The translations under genes were made by a program, and so were the position numbers. From Costus lasius (taxonomy: Eukaryota > Streptophyta > Magnoliopsida > Zingiberales > Costaceae): a stretch of DNA of 64,000 bases. This document shows, one piece after another, positions 34,201-45,642 of the stretch. How positions within the stretch are numbered: position 1 is the stretch's first letter; every line of letters starts with the position of its first letter. Location: contig CM050454.1 in the NCBI GenBank assembly GCA_027563935.2, positions 6,476,001 to 6,540,000 of the forward strand. The letters run 5' to 3'. Under the pieces are notes generated by a model, which worked only from the letters and a program-made list of their open reading frames with translations, did not search any database and was not told where the DNA came from.

Positions 34201-35677
34201 ATACATAAATATACTAAACTTAGGTGAACAGCTTTTAATAGTTACACTTACACCACTTACGTGCATGATGAAATGGTTGTGGCTTAATGATCTGTGCGGT
34301 GCCTTACTTTTGCTTTCTTTAGAAGGTGAGTGGCACTAAGTGTGCTTGCTGGTAGATTTACCTAGATGCCATTGTAATTTATGTTTTGTCTAACATATTT
34401 GGGTGCAGGTGCCAGAGAAGTTCTCAATGCCCTATGTGCTGGCAGTCCATCACTTTGAAAGATCCCACCAGGTTTTATTTTGTCGTAGTGTTGCATACTA
34501 CAAGTCATTTATTCTCAACATCAAATTTTTTTTATCAGCTGATTACTTGCTGCTGATTATGGCAGCCAGGAACTGCTTGAAGCTGTAGAAAGGGAGAGGA
34601 TCATTAGACAAAACCAAACACGAACTACCACTATTTTCCATCATCCAGCACTTGGAGATTTTGAGTTGCAGCATGTGGGTAGTTCTGTTGATATACTCCT
34701 TTTTTTTATCCTGCCGTGGAAGAATGAATATGACTACTTTTTATCTTGCAGTTGCCAGTAAATGGAAGCGATGCTGAATTAGAAGAGCGCATAATGCAGC
34801 ACTTGGCTGCCGCTGCAGCAATGGGTAGAGTGCACCATATTTCTAGGCGAGAAGGACAGCGGGGTCGATCAGGATCTCATCGTCACCCACAGTTTCTGGT
34901 TTTCTCCCCACATCCAAATGCACCCTATGTTGGTTATAGATCTGCCTCTTCTGGAGGAAACGAATCAAACCCTTTATTTGCTACTAGCTCATCATCTACC
35001 CCAACTGCTTTAGTTGAGGAACCACACATAACTCCAACTGTAGCTGACCAAAATGCTGTAGTAGTAACTGAAACTATTACTAGCCAGAGCAGGTCCAGTC
35101 CATCCACGAGCAGGTGCACTTTATGGTTATATGTGTCTTCATCTACTTTCTCTATTCATTGCATAAAACATTTTAGTGATGATTACTTTCCTTCCAGGAA
35201 TCCTGCTAGCCCATCGACTTCTGTCATTCAGGACAGTCCAGGACCATCAGATTTCCAATCTTTTTCAGAATCTTTTAGATCTCGTTTAAATGCTGTCTCA
35301 ATGAGGTACATTGGAGTTCATTTGCTATTTGCAGTTGCATAGAATGTGAAGGCGACTTAAGATTTAAGAGTTGGATTTTGCTACAAACTAGGTACAAAGA
35401 ATCTTTCACCAAGAGCGCTCGGGGATGGAGGGAGAGGCTTTTTTCTCGTAACAGTGCTGGGGCAGTTCTTGATTCTGAAGTTAGGAGAGAACCTAATGCT
35501 GGCATTGATACTGTCACGCACATGATAGATCACCTTGAGACGAGAGAGGACAGAACTGGTTCTTTTGCATTTACTGATACGGTAGTCCACTCAGCTACAG
35601 AATCAAATCATGAAGTGGTTACTAGGAATCTTGTTGGCAGTCATCCAAATGATAGTACCACATCAGCTCCTTGTTAG
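26438..35677 (+). CDS. RHF2A: RHF2A-like RING-H2 E3 ubiquitin ligase (7 coding exons)
   Basis: Exons 26438-26569, 26673-26719, 34409-34471, 34565-34673, 34752-35113, 35198-35305 and 35392-35677 sum to 1107 nt (368 aa plus stop), with all phases consistent and GT-AG borders. The RING-H2 domain occupies residues 30-70: Cys30, Cys33, Cys48, His50, His53, Cys56, Cys67, Cys70. The stretch before and after it is near-identical to plant RHF2A as I remember the family. The rest is a low-complexity Ser/Thr-rich tail with a basic KESFTK segment. In Arabidopsis RHF1A and RHF2A act redundantly in gametogenesis by targeting the CDK inhibitor KRP6/ICK4 for degradation. Intron 2 splits the codon of Trp60 inside the RING and is 7.7 kb long because of transposon insertions. 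The frame is intact, so the gene looks functional. Confidence 0.92.
28177..28206. repeat. (TA)15 microsatellite
   Basis: An uninterrupted TA run of 30 bp within the C2 remnant. Confidence 0.95.
28616..29309 (+). other. Leader region of D1
   Basis: GC-rich, with many short overlapping ORFs that resemble no known protein. The first 100 bp (28616-28720) match the D2 leader. It ends in A-rich runs just before the gag-like ORF. Confidence 0.6.
29310..30143 (+). CDS. Gag-like protein of element D1 (277 aa)
   Basis: Residues about 50-120 have the Ty3 gag core pattern: FDGTAPKDWITQAEYFF, then MEGEAYDWIRGL and LSWERLKPKMILRF. The N-terminus is Met/Glu/Lys-rich and helical in character; the C-terminus is acidic (DDDMTHVDQ). 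No zinc knuckle is seen. The frame is open from ATG 29310 to TAA 30143, and non-coding sequence with the polypurine tract follows. Its likely role is particle assembly in trans with another element's enzymes, inferred from the class. Confidence 0.72.
   Translation: MDHRFIVLEEMKIMLREMVREKQGREGMDVTVDGSEVLKTTLPSQSTMEDRWPIRICVDLQGFDGTAPKDWITQAEYFFKIKGTPDDSKFPMAFVRMEGEAYDWIRGLRRQIPNLSWERLKPKMILRFSTTPDQSSYEDDDMTHVDQGSRASTDTTFDPHFEPSSYPAAEADYSPDVENELINAVIETSEREDEENGSYGHLRLPLPNDMVIAFALEDMQKKQSLNAKSINPGDLSFILSSPPHHDINGHMSGLRYLLKSKMKLPSWRLKCLAFLIQ
31331..31590 (+). repeat. D2 5' LTR with G-rich promoter block
   Basis: Contains about a dozen GGG runs at 31381-31465 (units like GAAAGGGTGTGAGG), followed by a TATA-like ATTATAAATAAGG at about 31474-31486. 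The LTR end reads ..TGTATTA here and ..TGTATCA in the 3' copy, so the terminal CA has mutated. Confidence 0.8.
31591..32363 (+). other. Leader region of D2
   Basis: GC-rich non-coding stretch. The segment after the LTR (about 31595-31680) is repeated in diverged form at about 31707-31820 (CTGCCGGAT, GATTCCGTTGT and GTAGATCTA blocks), so the leader is internally duplicated compared with D1. Short ORFs here match nothing known. Confidence 0.6.
32364..33532 (+). pseudogene. Gag-like gene of element D2, frameshifted
   Basis: ATG 32364 opens a frame that ends at 32801. The same protein continues in another frame (32750-33532). One A is missing near 32788 compared with D1 (GGGAAGG against GGGAAAGG), which explains the shift. 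The N-terminal helical block is present twice (MDHCLVVLEEMK, then MDRHFVVLQERK), whereas D1 has one copy. The C-terminal part contains two copies of a short NYRAIWDLG / TYRVIWDPG motif. The final frame reads through the polypurine tract into the LTR. Confidence 0.75.
33462..33759 (+). repeat. D2 3' LTR
   Basis: Matches 31331-31590, with an extra ~38 bp made by repeating the block 'ggtttgtgggaaagggtgta'. It ends TGTATCA before CATAC. Confidence 0.88.
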
Positions 35678-37450
35678 ATGCTCCCACCCCTAACTGAGCT
35701 TTATCATACATTGAAGGTAAAAAAAGATTCTCCAGTTTATATCGGATTTATCATGCTCTAATAGTTAAATTTATTACTGATTAGTTCCCTTCAGTTCTGA
35801 TCAAATGATAATAGAACTATAGTGATGCATGTAGTTATGCATGCCAAACATTCGTAAGATTTATGAAATAATTTCACAATTGATTGCTAAGTTCAATATA
35901 TTAGAGTAATCTAAGAACATCTTTTGCAAAGTGATAGATAATGAAATCAGAACATTATAAAAGCAAGTTTATATATAATGGCAAATTATTTGCCTTTTGT
36001 CATGGAAACTTCTTGTGTTTCATGCTGTGTTACTTATCTTGTGCCTTACTGAGTAGTACCACCATGGACAATCCTTTTCATTAGATTCTATTTTAAGAAG
36101 TTAACTTTTCAAATCATTTTTTTTAGCAAACAAGATGATTCTTCTTGATTTTATCTTTCTTTACATTGATATTATTGCCCATAGAGTCAACTGCAATTTC
36201 TTGGCACTGCTTCATCTTATTGTTGTCTGTCATAGACCTTTTTTCTTCTTTTTTTTGTCACAAATTTACATAAGGTATTAGATAATAATATTCTGCTAAA
36301 TGATTTGCCTTCAGTTTAGCAAGATAACTGGTAACCCAAAAGAGGTACATCTGTTCATTTTCAAATTCCATTTGATGTGCCAAAAAGAGCTTCTAACCTT
36401 CTAGGTGAAGTGTTCTCTAAGGGTTTTATGGATGTGCAGTAAACCTGCATAATTGAGGGAAAATAACAAGCTCAACTTCTCTATATTCTCAGTTTTTGTT
36501 TTATGTGAACTTGGTTGAAGGATTATTGTTGACGACCTACAATTTGCAAATCTTTTACCAGGGTCATCAATTAAAAACCCCACATACAACAATGTCTGTT
36601 TTTCAATATGCAACAGTAAATTGTTTTATCGTGGATTAGTGTCGGCTGGTTAATTTTGAATGCTTCTATGAATATAGACCAACATTTCTTTTTCTTATCA
36701 GTTATATGCTCATGACGTGCTTCAGTTCACCATTTTGGTTATCGTTCAGGATGTAAAATATGTGCAGACACGATGTGCTTGGATGCTTGCTCACTCAGAG
36801 TTAAAATGACTCGAGCGAATGAACTTGGAGATCAAATGGGAAGTTAAATGTGGAGTAGTAGGCTTTCTTTGTCGTTCCTTGTCCAACTATTGTAAATCTG
36901 TTGATGGAGATTTTGCCGTCTAGCATAACAATTATATTATCTTTGCAGCACGCTTATAATGCCCAGTATGCTTAGCTGTTCCACAGCAGCTAAACTGCAA
37001 CTTCGTTACTATTAGATTCTTGAAATTACTTTGCCTGAGTTGTATAGGCCATGTTGCTTGCGAGTGTCTTCAACCTTTATAACTTATTTCAGCTTAATGC
37101 TGCAAGTGTACTGTCTCTTGTGAACCGGATGAAAATAAGGAATAATCAAGTCATGAAACCCGAACAGTTTCAGCGTGAGAATGTCATGTTTGTTTATACT
37201 GTTGTATCATAGTTGAAATTTCTCTTTTAAAACTTAATGTGGTTCTTGACACATCTGACCAATCCTGCTTCCTCTTATTTGTAAAATTTTCAGGGATAAG
37301 TTTACTTAGCCACCACGCACCGAAGGTGGTCATCGAGGGCTAAAAACCTGTACCTGATCAGAGTGACATTCGTCACTAATGGCATCCATGCTGCTCAAAG
37401 GAATAACAAATCCTTTACCTATTGGTACGAAAAAATTTGAGCCTGTTCCA
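35678..37450 (+). other. RHF2A 3' flank, probable spliced 3'UTR
   Basis: No ORF of note. A donor-like GAAG|GTAAAAA at about 35716 and an acceptor-like TTCAG near 36750, followed by less AT-rich transcript-like sequence to about 37000, suggest a 3'UTR intron. This is weak evidence. Nothing else recognised. Confidence 0.3.
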
Positions 37451-37855
37451 AGTGATCGATTAATTAGTTAATCTATTTTTTTTAGTAAAATTAACTATCG
37501 ATTTTCAGTTAACTTATGAACATGGTGTACTGCATATCACATAAGTTTAGCCTGCTGATAAGACTGAATCTTTGCCTTATGCTTTCTGTTGATCAATCCG
37601 ATTCCTCATTTTGGTTTCCATTTCAATTTGACGAAACAATATACACACATGAAGCCAAACTCCCTACTGCATCTAAATTAGTTCCCTTGTGGAGGCACAA
37701 ACAACGCCTGTGTTCAGCTTAGTGTGTTCTGCATCTCAGCTCAGTGTGCTCTGTATAGTAATGTTTTTTCAGCTAATTGACACCTTATGAAAGCTAAGAT
37801 TCAGAAACGGGGACTTCAATGTATCTCCTGACGGCTCAGCCTGGATAGGTTGAGT

Positions 37856-37940
37856 AACAAATACATTCCACAGGTTTGTTAAAAGCACACAAAACAAGAA
37901 AAACAAATACATTCCACAGGTTTGTTAAAAGCACACAAAA
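37856..37940. repeat. Tandem duplication, 46-bp unit
   Basis: The block 'acattccacaggtttgtt' with its flanks is present twice, 46 bp apart (37856-37901 and 37902-37940), nearly identical. Confidence 0.9.
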
Positions 37941-38048
37941 AAACTAAGTTTGACTTCAGTATATTATAAAAACACGGATTTTGAAGCAAGGCAGACAGCA
38001 CAAATAGCAAAGCATGAATTGGGATGAGAAAATAGCGAATAATCCCTT

Positions 38049-38251
38049 CATTATCGATGCCGGTTCTTCGTCACCGCCGAATATTGAGTAATATTTTCAA
38101 AGCTTTGATCAAATTTTGCTAACCAAATTTTATAGAACTTTGAACAAATTCCATTAACGATGCCGGTTCTTTGTCACCGAATATGAGCAATATTTTCAGA
38201 GCTTTGATCACATTTTGCTGACCAAATTTTATAGAAATTTGAACAAATTCC
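38049..38251. repeat. Tandem duplication, ~103-bp unit
   Basis: Copies 38049-38151 and 38152-38251 share CATTA[T/A]CGATGCCGGTTCTT at the start and AACAAATTCC at the end. The intervening text differs at few positions and by small gaps. Confidence 0.9.
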
Positions 38252-38560
38252 ATAGAACTTGACAAGTTTTATGAAAAATTGGTTATGTTTTCATAAAATT
38301 TGATGAAAGTTCTATAAAAATTCACAAGTTCTACCAAAAATTGATTAAGTTCTACGAAAAATGGGTCAATTTGGGTCTAACGTTGGGTAATGGAGAAAGC
38401 GCTGTAAATGGAGGGATTCTTCACCGTTTTCTCATCCCCATCATGCTCTGCGATTTATGTCATCTACCCTGCTTCAAGATTTGTATTCGTGTGATGCGCT
38501 GGAAGATGCCTAGGTAGAGTCTGTGCATAGGATTTTCTTTTCCAATTATTCCATGAGTTT

Positions 38561-39257
38561 TAGAAAAAAATTTAGGCTTAGGCAGGGTCCTGTACGAATC
38601 ATAAAGCCCGCCTAAAAATTTTTAGATAGAATCTCATTCAAATAAAGTAGAATCTCAATTATATAAAATAGAATCATATAAGTTAGAACCTTAGTCATAT
38701 AAGGTATAACTTCATTTATATAAGATATAACCTTATTCAAATAAGGTAGAACCTTAATTATATAAGATAAAATATAGAATCTCTTTCAAATAAGATAGAA
38801 ACTCAGTCATATAAGGTAGGATCTCAATCAAAAGAACTCCCTACTCTGTCTCTATATGTCTCTATCTCCTCTTCATCTGTCGGATCACCAATGAGGATTC
38901 ATTTGTGGTCGTGTCTAATGAGAACGCCCAATCCCTCCTCCTCCGCCTCCCTATCTACCATGATGATGTCGTCTATCTCGAGGTCGATGAGGATCCATCT
39001 ATAGCACCGACACCAAGTGTCGCTTCCACCTCCCCACTGTCCTCATCCTTAAGCTTGAGGATCAATGGTTCTAGTTCTCTCGAGTCTCTTCGCCAAATGG
39101 GGTTGCTTTTAGCTCCTTCCTCATCAAGGAAGGCGAGAGATGAGGTGGGATTAACGGTTAAGCTAAGCTTTTAGGTGGATTTTATGACTCAGTGCAATAA
39201 ATCATATGGGACCTTGCTTAAAAGCTTTTAGGTGGGTCCCTACCTAGAATTTTTCTA
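38561..39257. mobile_element. hAT-like non-autonomous DNA element
   Basis: The left end TAGAAAAAAATTTAGG..CAGGGTCC pairs with the right end GGGTCCCTACCTAGAATTTTTCTA as imperfect terminal inverted repeats. The eight bases outside (ATGAGTTT at 38553-38560 and TGGAGTTT at 39258-39265) agree at six positions, which fits a decayed 8-bp duplication. The interior holds a ~20-bp-period block (about 38625-38835, AGAATCTCA.. and AAGGTAGAACC words) and a GC-richer segment (38900-39170) with an 89-codon ORF that I do not recognise. No transposase. Confidence 0.5.
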
Positions 39258-39782
39258 TGGAGTTTTAAAATTTTTAATTGAGTTTTAGAAATTACTCTAA
39301 ATATACTTATCTTATAAATAGTTGGAAGTATATGCATTATAAACGTTTGAATAAAAAATATATTATAATCTCCCCTTAATATAAAGTTTTTTTAAAAAAA
39401 TATTTTTGTCGTAATATATAAGTAGATCTTGGATCCACCATTATTGCTAGAGAAGGAGTTAATAATAAAGGAGTCATGTGTTTGTGTGTAGTAGTTTAGA
39501 GGAGTCGTCATGTGTGCGAGAGGGGGGTTGTAGAAAAAATATCTTGAGCAGGAGCTGCTCAGGAAAAGTTGAGCAATGCCCATATAAAAAATTTCACGAT
39601 GTAGTCTACAATGAGAGCTATCTATGGACACCAAGATCGTGGATTTTGGATGTATCCACGATGAGATATCGTAGATACAAACATCATGGATTACAGTAAA
39701 TGGGCAAAAAATCTATAATGTTTGTATCCACGATATCTCATCGTGGATACATCCAAAATCCACGATTTTGGTGTCCATAAAT

Positions 39783-40565
39783 TGTTAGAAAATTTCCGTA
39801 ATATGGATGCGCCGAAATTTTCTCCGTAATGTGGCTCACATGTGTACACGGTTTAGTATGGACAACTTGATCCAATCATGTTCGATTCGCTGATCGGACG
39901 GACCAGCTCGTGATGATGGAGTGGGTATGATAGTGGGTCAGCGAATGGGTTAGTCAACCCTCACCCCTTCCTCTAATTGATTTAAAGGGAACCGGAATAA
40001 AAAATTATTTAAAATTGATTAATCTTGGATAAGGATTAAAAGGAGTTAATTAATTATATTTTATAATTAATTAATCGAGAACGTGAGTTAGAATACTAAT
40101 TGTTTTATTCTATATAAGGACTCTCTCACGTTTCTCTCAACCCTAACGAAATCCTCTCCTCTCTAACGCACGCAATTCGAGGCAGTTACTTTGTGTTCTT
40201 GTTTTGCAATTCCAATCGAAACGGCGGACGGCGATTTCTCTCCTCTATTATTTTCTTGCACGGTTTCCAAGAAAGATTAATTGTAAAGAGAGATTAATAG
40301 TGCTTTCGCTGAAAGGCTTCCGGATTACCTACTCCTGATCATCGAGGAGGAATTGAAAGGCAAAGGAAAGGGGTGAAAAGATATTCCCTACCATTTCCGT
40401 GAAGAAACTGTTTGCGATGGAGAAAGGTACGCGAAGTTATTCGTGTTTTAATCTAGTGTATAGTATAGATTGATTAATTTGGTGTTACAAGATCTTTACA
40501 TGCATTTACTGTTTTTCCGCTGCGCATACTCTGAACTCTGATGCCGCATGTGTAAAGTTCCATCA
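39783..40565 (+). repeat. Element E 5' LTR
   Basis: 783 bp, TGTTAGAAAATT..TTCCATCA. TATA box CTATATAAGG at about 40110-40119. The LTR carries ATGGAGAAAG|GTACGC at 40417, a start codon followed by a splice donor. Confidence 0.95.
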
Positions 40566-43500
40566 AGTGGTATCAGAGCGAGGTTGATGAACACCTATTG
40601 ATCACCTTGAAAGAAATTAGGATTTTAAATTCTGAATTGTTTAAATGCATTTATGCGTTTGTGAATTTGTTGCCGTGCCCCTGGAGAAAGCTTTTGTCTC
40701 CTCCCTTTGTCTTCCGGCTTCGGCTTTTATGGATTCTAGTATTCAATTAGACATATGCTATGTGTCGTACCCGAGAAAGGAACCAACATTAGCAGCATGA
40801 CATGCCTTCACGTAAGAATCAGGTGCTTTAGACTAAAAGTGATTAGTTGAATGGACTTACATGCAAACAATTATATTTAATTGGATTAAACAATTGTCTT
40901 GCCTTCCGCCGCTTGAATTTCAATGAATTGTCTTGCCTTCCGCCGCTTTGGGATAAGACTAATTAATTATAATTGGAATTGAAATGTATTCCAATTGTTA
41001 AGTGTTTAGTTGAAACATGTCTTCGCCGCTTTTGGATAACATCTAAGTTTAAAGTTAATTGTTTATTTTAATGAAAGCATGTTAGTCTCCAAAGAGGCCT
41101 TGCTTTAATTAATAAACATTAATTTTAAACATAGAAATTAAAGAATAATTTAGATTAAATGTTTATTGAAAAAAGAGCATGTTAGTCTCCAAAGAGGCCG
41201 TGCTCGAAAGTTTATAAACATTAAATCTAAATAATTTAATTGTTCAAGATTAAGGTAATGACAGTAAGGGACTTGAACAATTAGTTTGTAATTATAAACT
41301 AGGAGGTTGCCCAAAGGTGAACCATTGTTTATAATTATAAACATGTAAGGGGATTTGTCTTTTATGTCCACTTATGTGATGGATACCCAAAGGTAACATT
41401 CACATTAAGTGTGATGTAATTGAAAATCTGTTAAGGCTAGTTACAGTTATGTATTAAAGTGTTGCCCAAAGGTCATTTTTAATACATGTTTAAAGTTGTC
41501 TGAATCTGACTTAAGTAACTCAAAGCATTACTGATGAGCATGTTTTATTAATTGCAGCTTCAAACTTGTTTGCATTAGGGTCTGCATCAGTCAAGTTTAA
41601 TGGTTTAAATTATGCTGAGTGGTCCGAACAGATCCATTTTCACCTTGGTGTCATGGATATAGACCAAGCATTAACTGAACCTAGGCCTCCTGCATTAACT
41701 GATTTGAGTTCAGAGGCAGAGAAACTATGTTTCAAAGCCTGGGAAAGATCAAATCGGTTATGCCTTAATATGATGAGGTTGACCATGGCTGACAATGTGA
41801 AACCTTCAATGCCCAAGACTGATAGTGCACAGGAATTTATGGCATTCATTAAAGAGCATTCACAATCGGACTTGACTGATAAGTCCATTGTGGGTTCACT
41901 CATGAATGAGCTGACCTCTAAGAGGTTTGATTGGTCTAGGCCCATTCATGAGCATGTAACAGAGATGTCAAACATAGCTGCAAAGCTTAAGGCATTGGGT
42001 ATGGAGGTGACAGAGAGTTTTCTAGTACAGTTCATAATGATATCTCTTCCTTCTGAGTTTGGCCAGTTCCAGGTAAATTATAATACCATTAAAGATAAAT
42101 GGAACTTGAAAGAATTAAAGGCCATGCTAGTACAAGAAGAAGGAAGACTGAAGAAGACTAAAAATCACTCCATACACTATGCTCACTTTGACAGTGGCAG
42201 TAGCAGTAAGAACAGAACAACCAAGAAATTCAAGGGCAAGAAGAAGGGAAAGGGCATCAGTATAGTTTCAGATGCTCCTACCTTCAAAGGACAGAAGTGT
42301 CATTTCTGTAGGAAGGAAGGACACTTTAAGGTGGACTGTCCGAAAAGAAAGGCTTGGTTCGAAAAGAAAGGTAATTATTACATTTCTGTATGTTTCGAAA
42401 CCAACATTGTAGAAGTCCCTAAGAATACTTGGTGGTTAGATTCTGGTGCATCTACTCATGTGTCTCATATTTCTCAGGGATTCCTTTCAATCCAGCCCCT
42501 ACCAGGAGCTGAACGGTATTTGCTCATGGGGAACAGGATGAAGGCACTGATTGAAGGAGTTGGGACTTACAGGATGATCTTAGACACTGGTTGTCAAATA
42601 GATCTAGAAAAGTGTCTCTATGTACCTTCATGTGCTAGAAATCTTGTATCTGTAGGAAAACTGGATGTAATGGGTTTTAATATTGAGATTGGACATGGTG
42701 TATTTTCATTATTTAAAAACAAGTACTTTTATGGATCTGGTACTTTGGTTGATGATTTATACCGGTTTAATCTTGATGTTACTTATGCTGAATCCTTATT
42801 TAATGCTGAACACATTTATGGTATAAAACGTAGTGCAACAGATGAACGGTCTGCTTATTTGTGGCATAGGAGACTAGGTCACATATCCAAGGAAAGGTTA
42901 ATGAGGTTGATGAAATGTAATATCATACCTCAATTGGATTTAAGTGACTTAGGCGTGTGTATTGATTGTATTAAGGGTAAACAATCAAAACACATAGCAA
43001 AAGGTCCTGCCACAAGGAGCAGTCAACTCCTAGAGTTGATACACACTGACATATGTGGTCCTTTCCATATCCCGTCATGGGGTGGAGAAAGATATTTCAT
43101 CACCTTTATAGATGATTTCTCACGGTATGGATACATCTATCTACTTCATGAAAAGTCTCAGTCTGTGGATGTTGTAAAAACATTCATAGATGAAGTGGAG
43201 AGACAGATAGATAGAAAAGTTAAAGTGATGAGATCTGATAGGGGTGGTGAATTCTATGGTAAGGTTGGTTCAGATGGACAAATTCCTGGTCCATTTGCAA
43301 AGTTCCTCGAAAGTATAGGCATTTGTGCTCAATACACAATGCCTTATACACCACAGCAAAATGGTGTAGCTGAAAGGCGGAACCGTACTCTGATGGACAT
43401 GGTTAGGAGTATGTTCATCAATAGTTCCTTACCCCAGTCTTTGTGGATGTATGCATTAAGAACTGTTGTATATCTCTTAAACAGGGTTCCTAGTAAGACA

Positions 43501-45642
43501 GTTCCTAAGACTCCTTATGAACTGTGGACAGGAAGGAAACCCAGTTTAAGACATCTCTATGTTTGGGGGTGCCCGGCAGAAGTAAGGGTATACAACCCAC
43601 AAGAAAAGAAATTAGATTCTAGGACAGTCAGTGGGTTTTTCATTGGCTATCCTGAAAAATCTAAGGGGTATAGGTTCTATTGTCCTAACCATAGTACGAG
43701 GATAGTTGAATCTGGTAATGCTAGGTTCATTGAGATTGGAGAGGTCAGTGGGAGTGGGAAACCACAAATGTTGGATATTCAGGAAATTCAGATAGATTCT
43801 GTTCCATCTGAAATTCCAAATGTTCCGAATGAAAGTGATGTTCCAAGTGTTGTATTACAGTCAGACAACACACAGGAACAACACATTACTGATCCAACAT
43901 CACTGAATGAAAGTGAATCCAATGAACCGGTCACAAGTAATGACAATTTGAATGAACCACAGGAAATAGCATTGAGGAGGTCTGTAAGGCAAAGACGCTC
44001 CGCTATTTCAGATGACTATGTGGTTTATTCAGTTGAGAATGAATGTGACATAAGCATTGATAAAGATCCAATTTCAGTCCATGAAGCCATGAATAGTGAC
44101 AATTCAGAGAATTGGATTAATGCTATGAAAGATGAGCTTAAATCTATGGCTGATAATCAAGTCTGGGACCTTGTAGATTTACCTGATGCTTGCAAATGTG
44201 TCGGCTGTAAGTGGGTCTTTAAGACCAAGCGCGACTCTAAGGGCAACATCGAAAGGTACAAGGCTAGACTTGTTGCCAAAGGTTTTACTCAGAAAGATGG
44301 CATTGATTACAAAGAGACTTTCTCTCCAGTATCTAGAAAGGACTCTTTGAGAATTGTTATGGCTTTGGTGGCTCATTATGATCTTGAGCTTCACCAAATG
44401 GATGTAAAGACCGCCTTCTTGAATGGTGACTTAGAGGAGGAAGTGTATATGAACCAGCCTGAAGGGTTTGAGACCACAGGTAAAGAGGGATTAGTGTGTA
44501 AATTAAAGAAGTCAATATATGGACTAAAACAAGCTTCCAGACAATGGTATCTAAAGTTTAATGATATTATTACTGCCTATGGTTTTGTAGAGAATCCTGT
44601 TGATAGGTGTATCTACATGAAAGTGCAGGGAAGTAAGTTTATGATAGTAGTCCTTTATGTTGATGATATACTGCTAGCCACTAACAATAAAGGTATGTTA
44701 CATGATGTAAAGGATTTTCTCTCTAACAGCTTTGAAATGAAAGATATGGGTGAGGCATCCTTTGTGATAGGAATAGAAATATTCCGTGATAGATCACAAG
44801 GACTGTTAGGATTGTCTCAGAAAAGTTACATATCTAAGGTGTTAGAGAGATATCGTATGGATAAATGCTCTGCAGGGATTGTTCCAATTCAAAAGGGTGA
44901 CAAATTCAGTGAAAAGCAATGTCCCCAAGCTGAATTAGAACGGAAAGGTATGGATGTCATTCCTTATGCTTCAGTGGTCGGGAGTCTGATGTATGCTCAG
45001 ACATGTACTCGGCCGGATATCAGTTTTGCTGTTGGTATGCTCGGCCGGTATCAAAGTAATCCAGGAATGTGCCACTGGCAAGCTGCAAAGAAAGTCCTTC
45101 GGTATTTACAAGGCACCAAGGACCACATGCTCGTGTATAGGAGATCTCAGGAGGATCTTGAATTGATCGGCTATTCAGATTCAGATTATGCCGGATGTGT
45201 GGATACCAGAAAATCCACATTTGGGTATGTTTTCCTTCTTGCAGGAGGAGCTATATCCTGGAAAAGCGGCAAGCAGTCAGTCATTGCTGCTTCAACTATG
45301 GAAGCCGAATTTGTGGCATGCTTTGAGGCCACAGTTCAAGGAAAGTGGCTGCGGAACTTTATCTCAGGACTTGGACTAGTCGACAGCATAGCCAAGCCGC
45401 TGAGATTATATTGTGACAACACCGCAGCAGTCTTCTTCGCAAAGAATGACAGATACTCCAAGGGTGCCAAGCATATGGACTTGAAGTATCTGGCTGTAAA
45501 GGAAGAAGTGCAAAAGCATACTGTGTCAATTGAGCATATAAGCACTGAGCTTATGATAGCGGATCCGTTAACTAAAGGATTATCGCCCAAGACATTTTCT
45601 AGACATGTTGTAGAGATGGGCATAATAGAAAAACCTTGTTAA
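40417..45642 (+). CDS. Copia gag-pol polyprotein of element E, start codon in the LTR (spliced)
   Basis: The long open frame has no ATG at its left end; it opens at 41515 after a stop at 41512. Joining 40417-40426 (ATG GAG AAA G) to 41558-45642 through an intron 40427-41557 (GTACGC..TTGCAG) gives a protein of about 1364 aa in the correct phase. Domains: gag (about 10-220); CCHC knuckle [14 protein letters not shown] (about 250); protease WWLDSGAS (about 296); integrase zinc region (about 438-480) and core with [16 protein letters not shown] and GVAERR (about 495-610); RT with DVKTAFLNG and YVDDILLA (about 950-1040); RNase H with DSDYAG and TMEAEF (about 1210-1250); end ADPLTKGL. The splice model is inference; the open frame is direct. 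Confidence 0.85.
40568..40579 (+). other. Primer-binding site of element E (initiator tRNA-Met)
   Basis: TGGTATCAGAGC, two bases after the LTR, is the standard Copia PBS. It lies inside the proposed intron 40427-41557. Confidence 0.93.
40880..41490 (+). repeat. Repeated words in the leader/intron of element E
   Basis: Short direct repeats: 'tgtcttgccttccgccgctt' near 40895 and 40927 with a shorter form at about 41020; 'gcatgttagtctccaaagag' at about 41078 and 41178; CCCAAAGGT at about 41312, 41388 and 41465. They cluster between the PBS and the splice acceptor. Purpose unknown. Confidence 0.7.

Larger units (their letters stand above)
27090..34230 (-). mobile_element. Decayed Copia remnant C2 in RHF2A intron 2
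   Basis: LTR-like ends: 'agagaaatcctaaaacag..' near 27136 and 'agagagatcctaatacaat..' near 34177 are similar. A polypurine complement (ACTCCCCCAC) lies at about 27212. Between them, on the - strand, lie an RT fragment (about 28100-27960, HVDDVV and IRDLGQLS motifs) and a later RT/RNase H fragment near 27580-27540 (LVGNLNYL-like). The order fits a - strand Copia element. It is heavily mutated and split by D1 and D2. Outer borders are approximate and no TSD is assigned. Confidence 0.5.

Noticed and set aside
41566..45642. Element E polyprotein starting at TTG 41566
   Set aside because: TTG is not a normal plant start; the frame is open upstream to 41515 with no ATG, and an in-frame splice from an LTR ATG explains it better.
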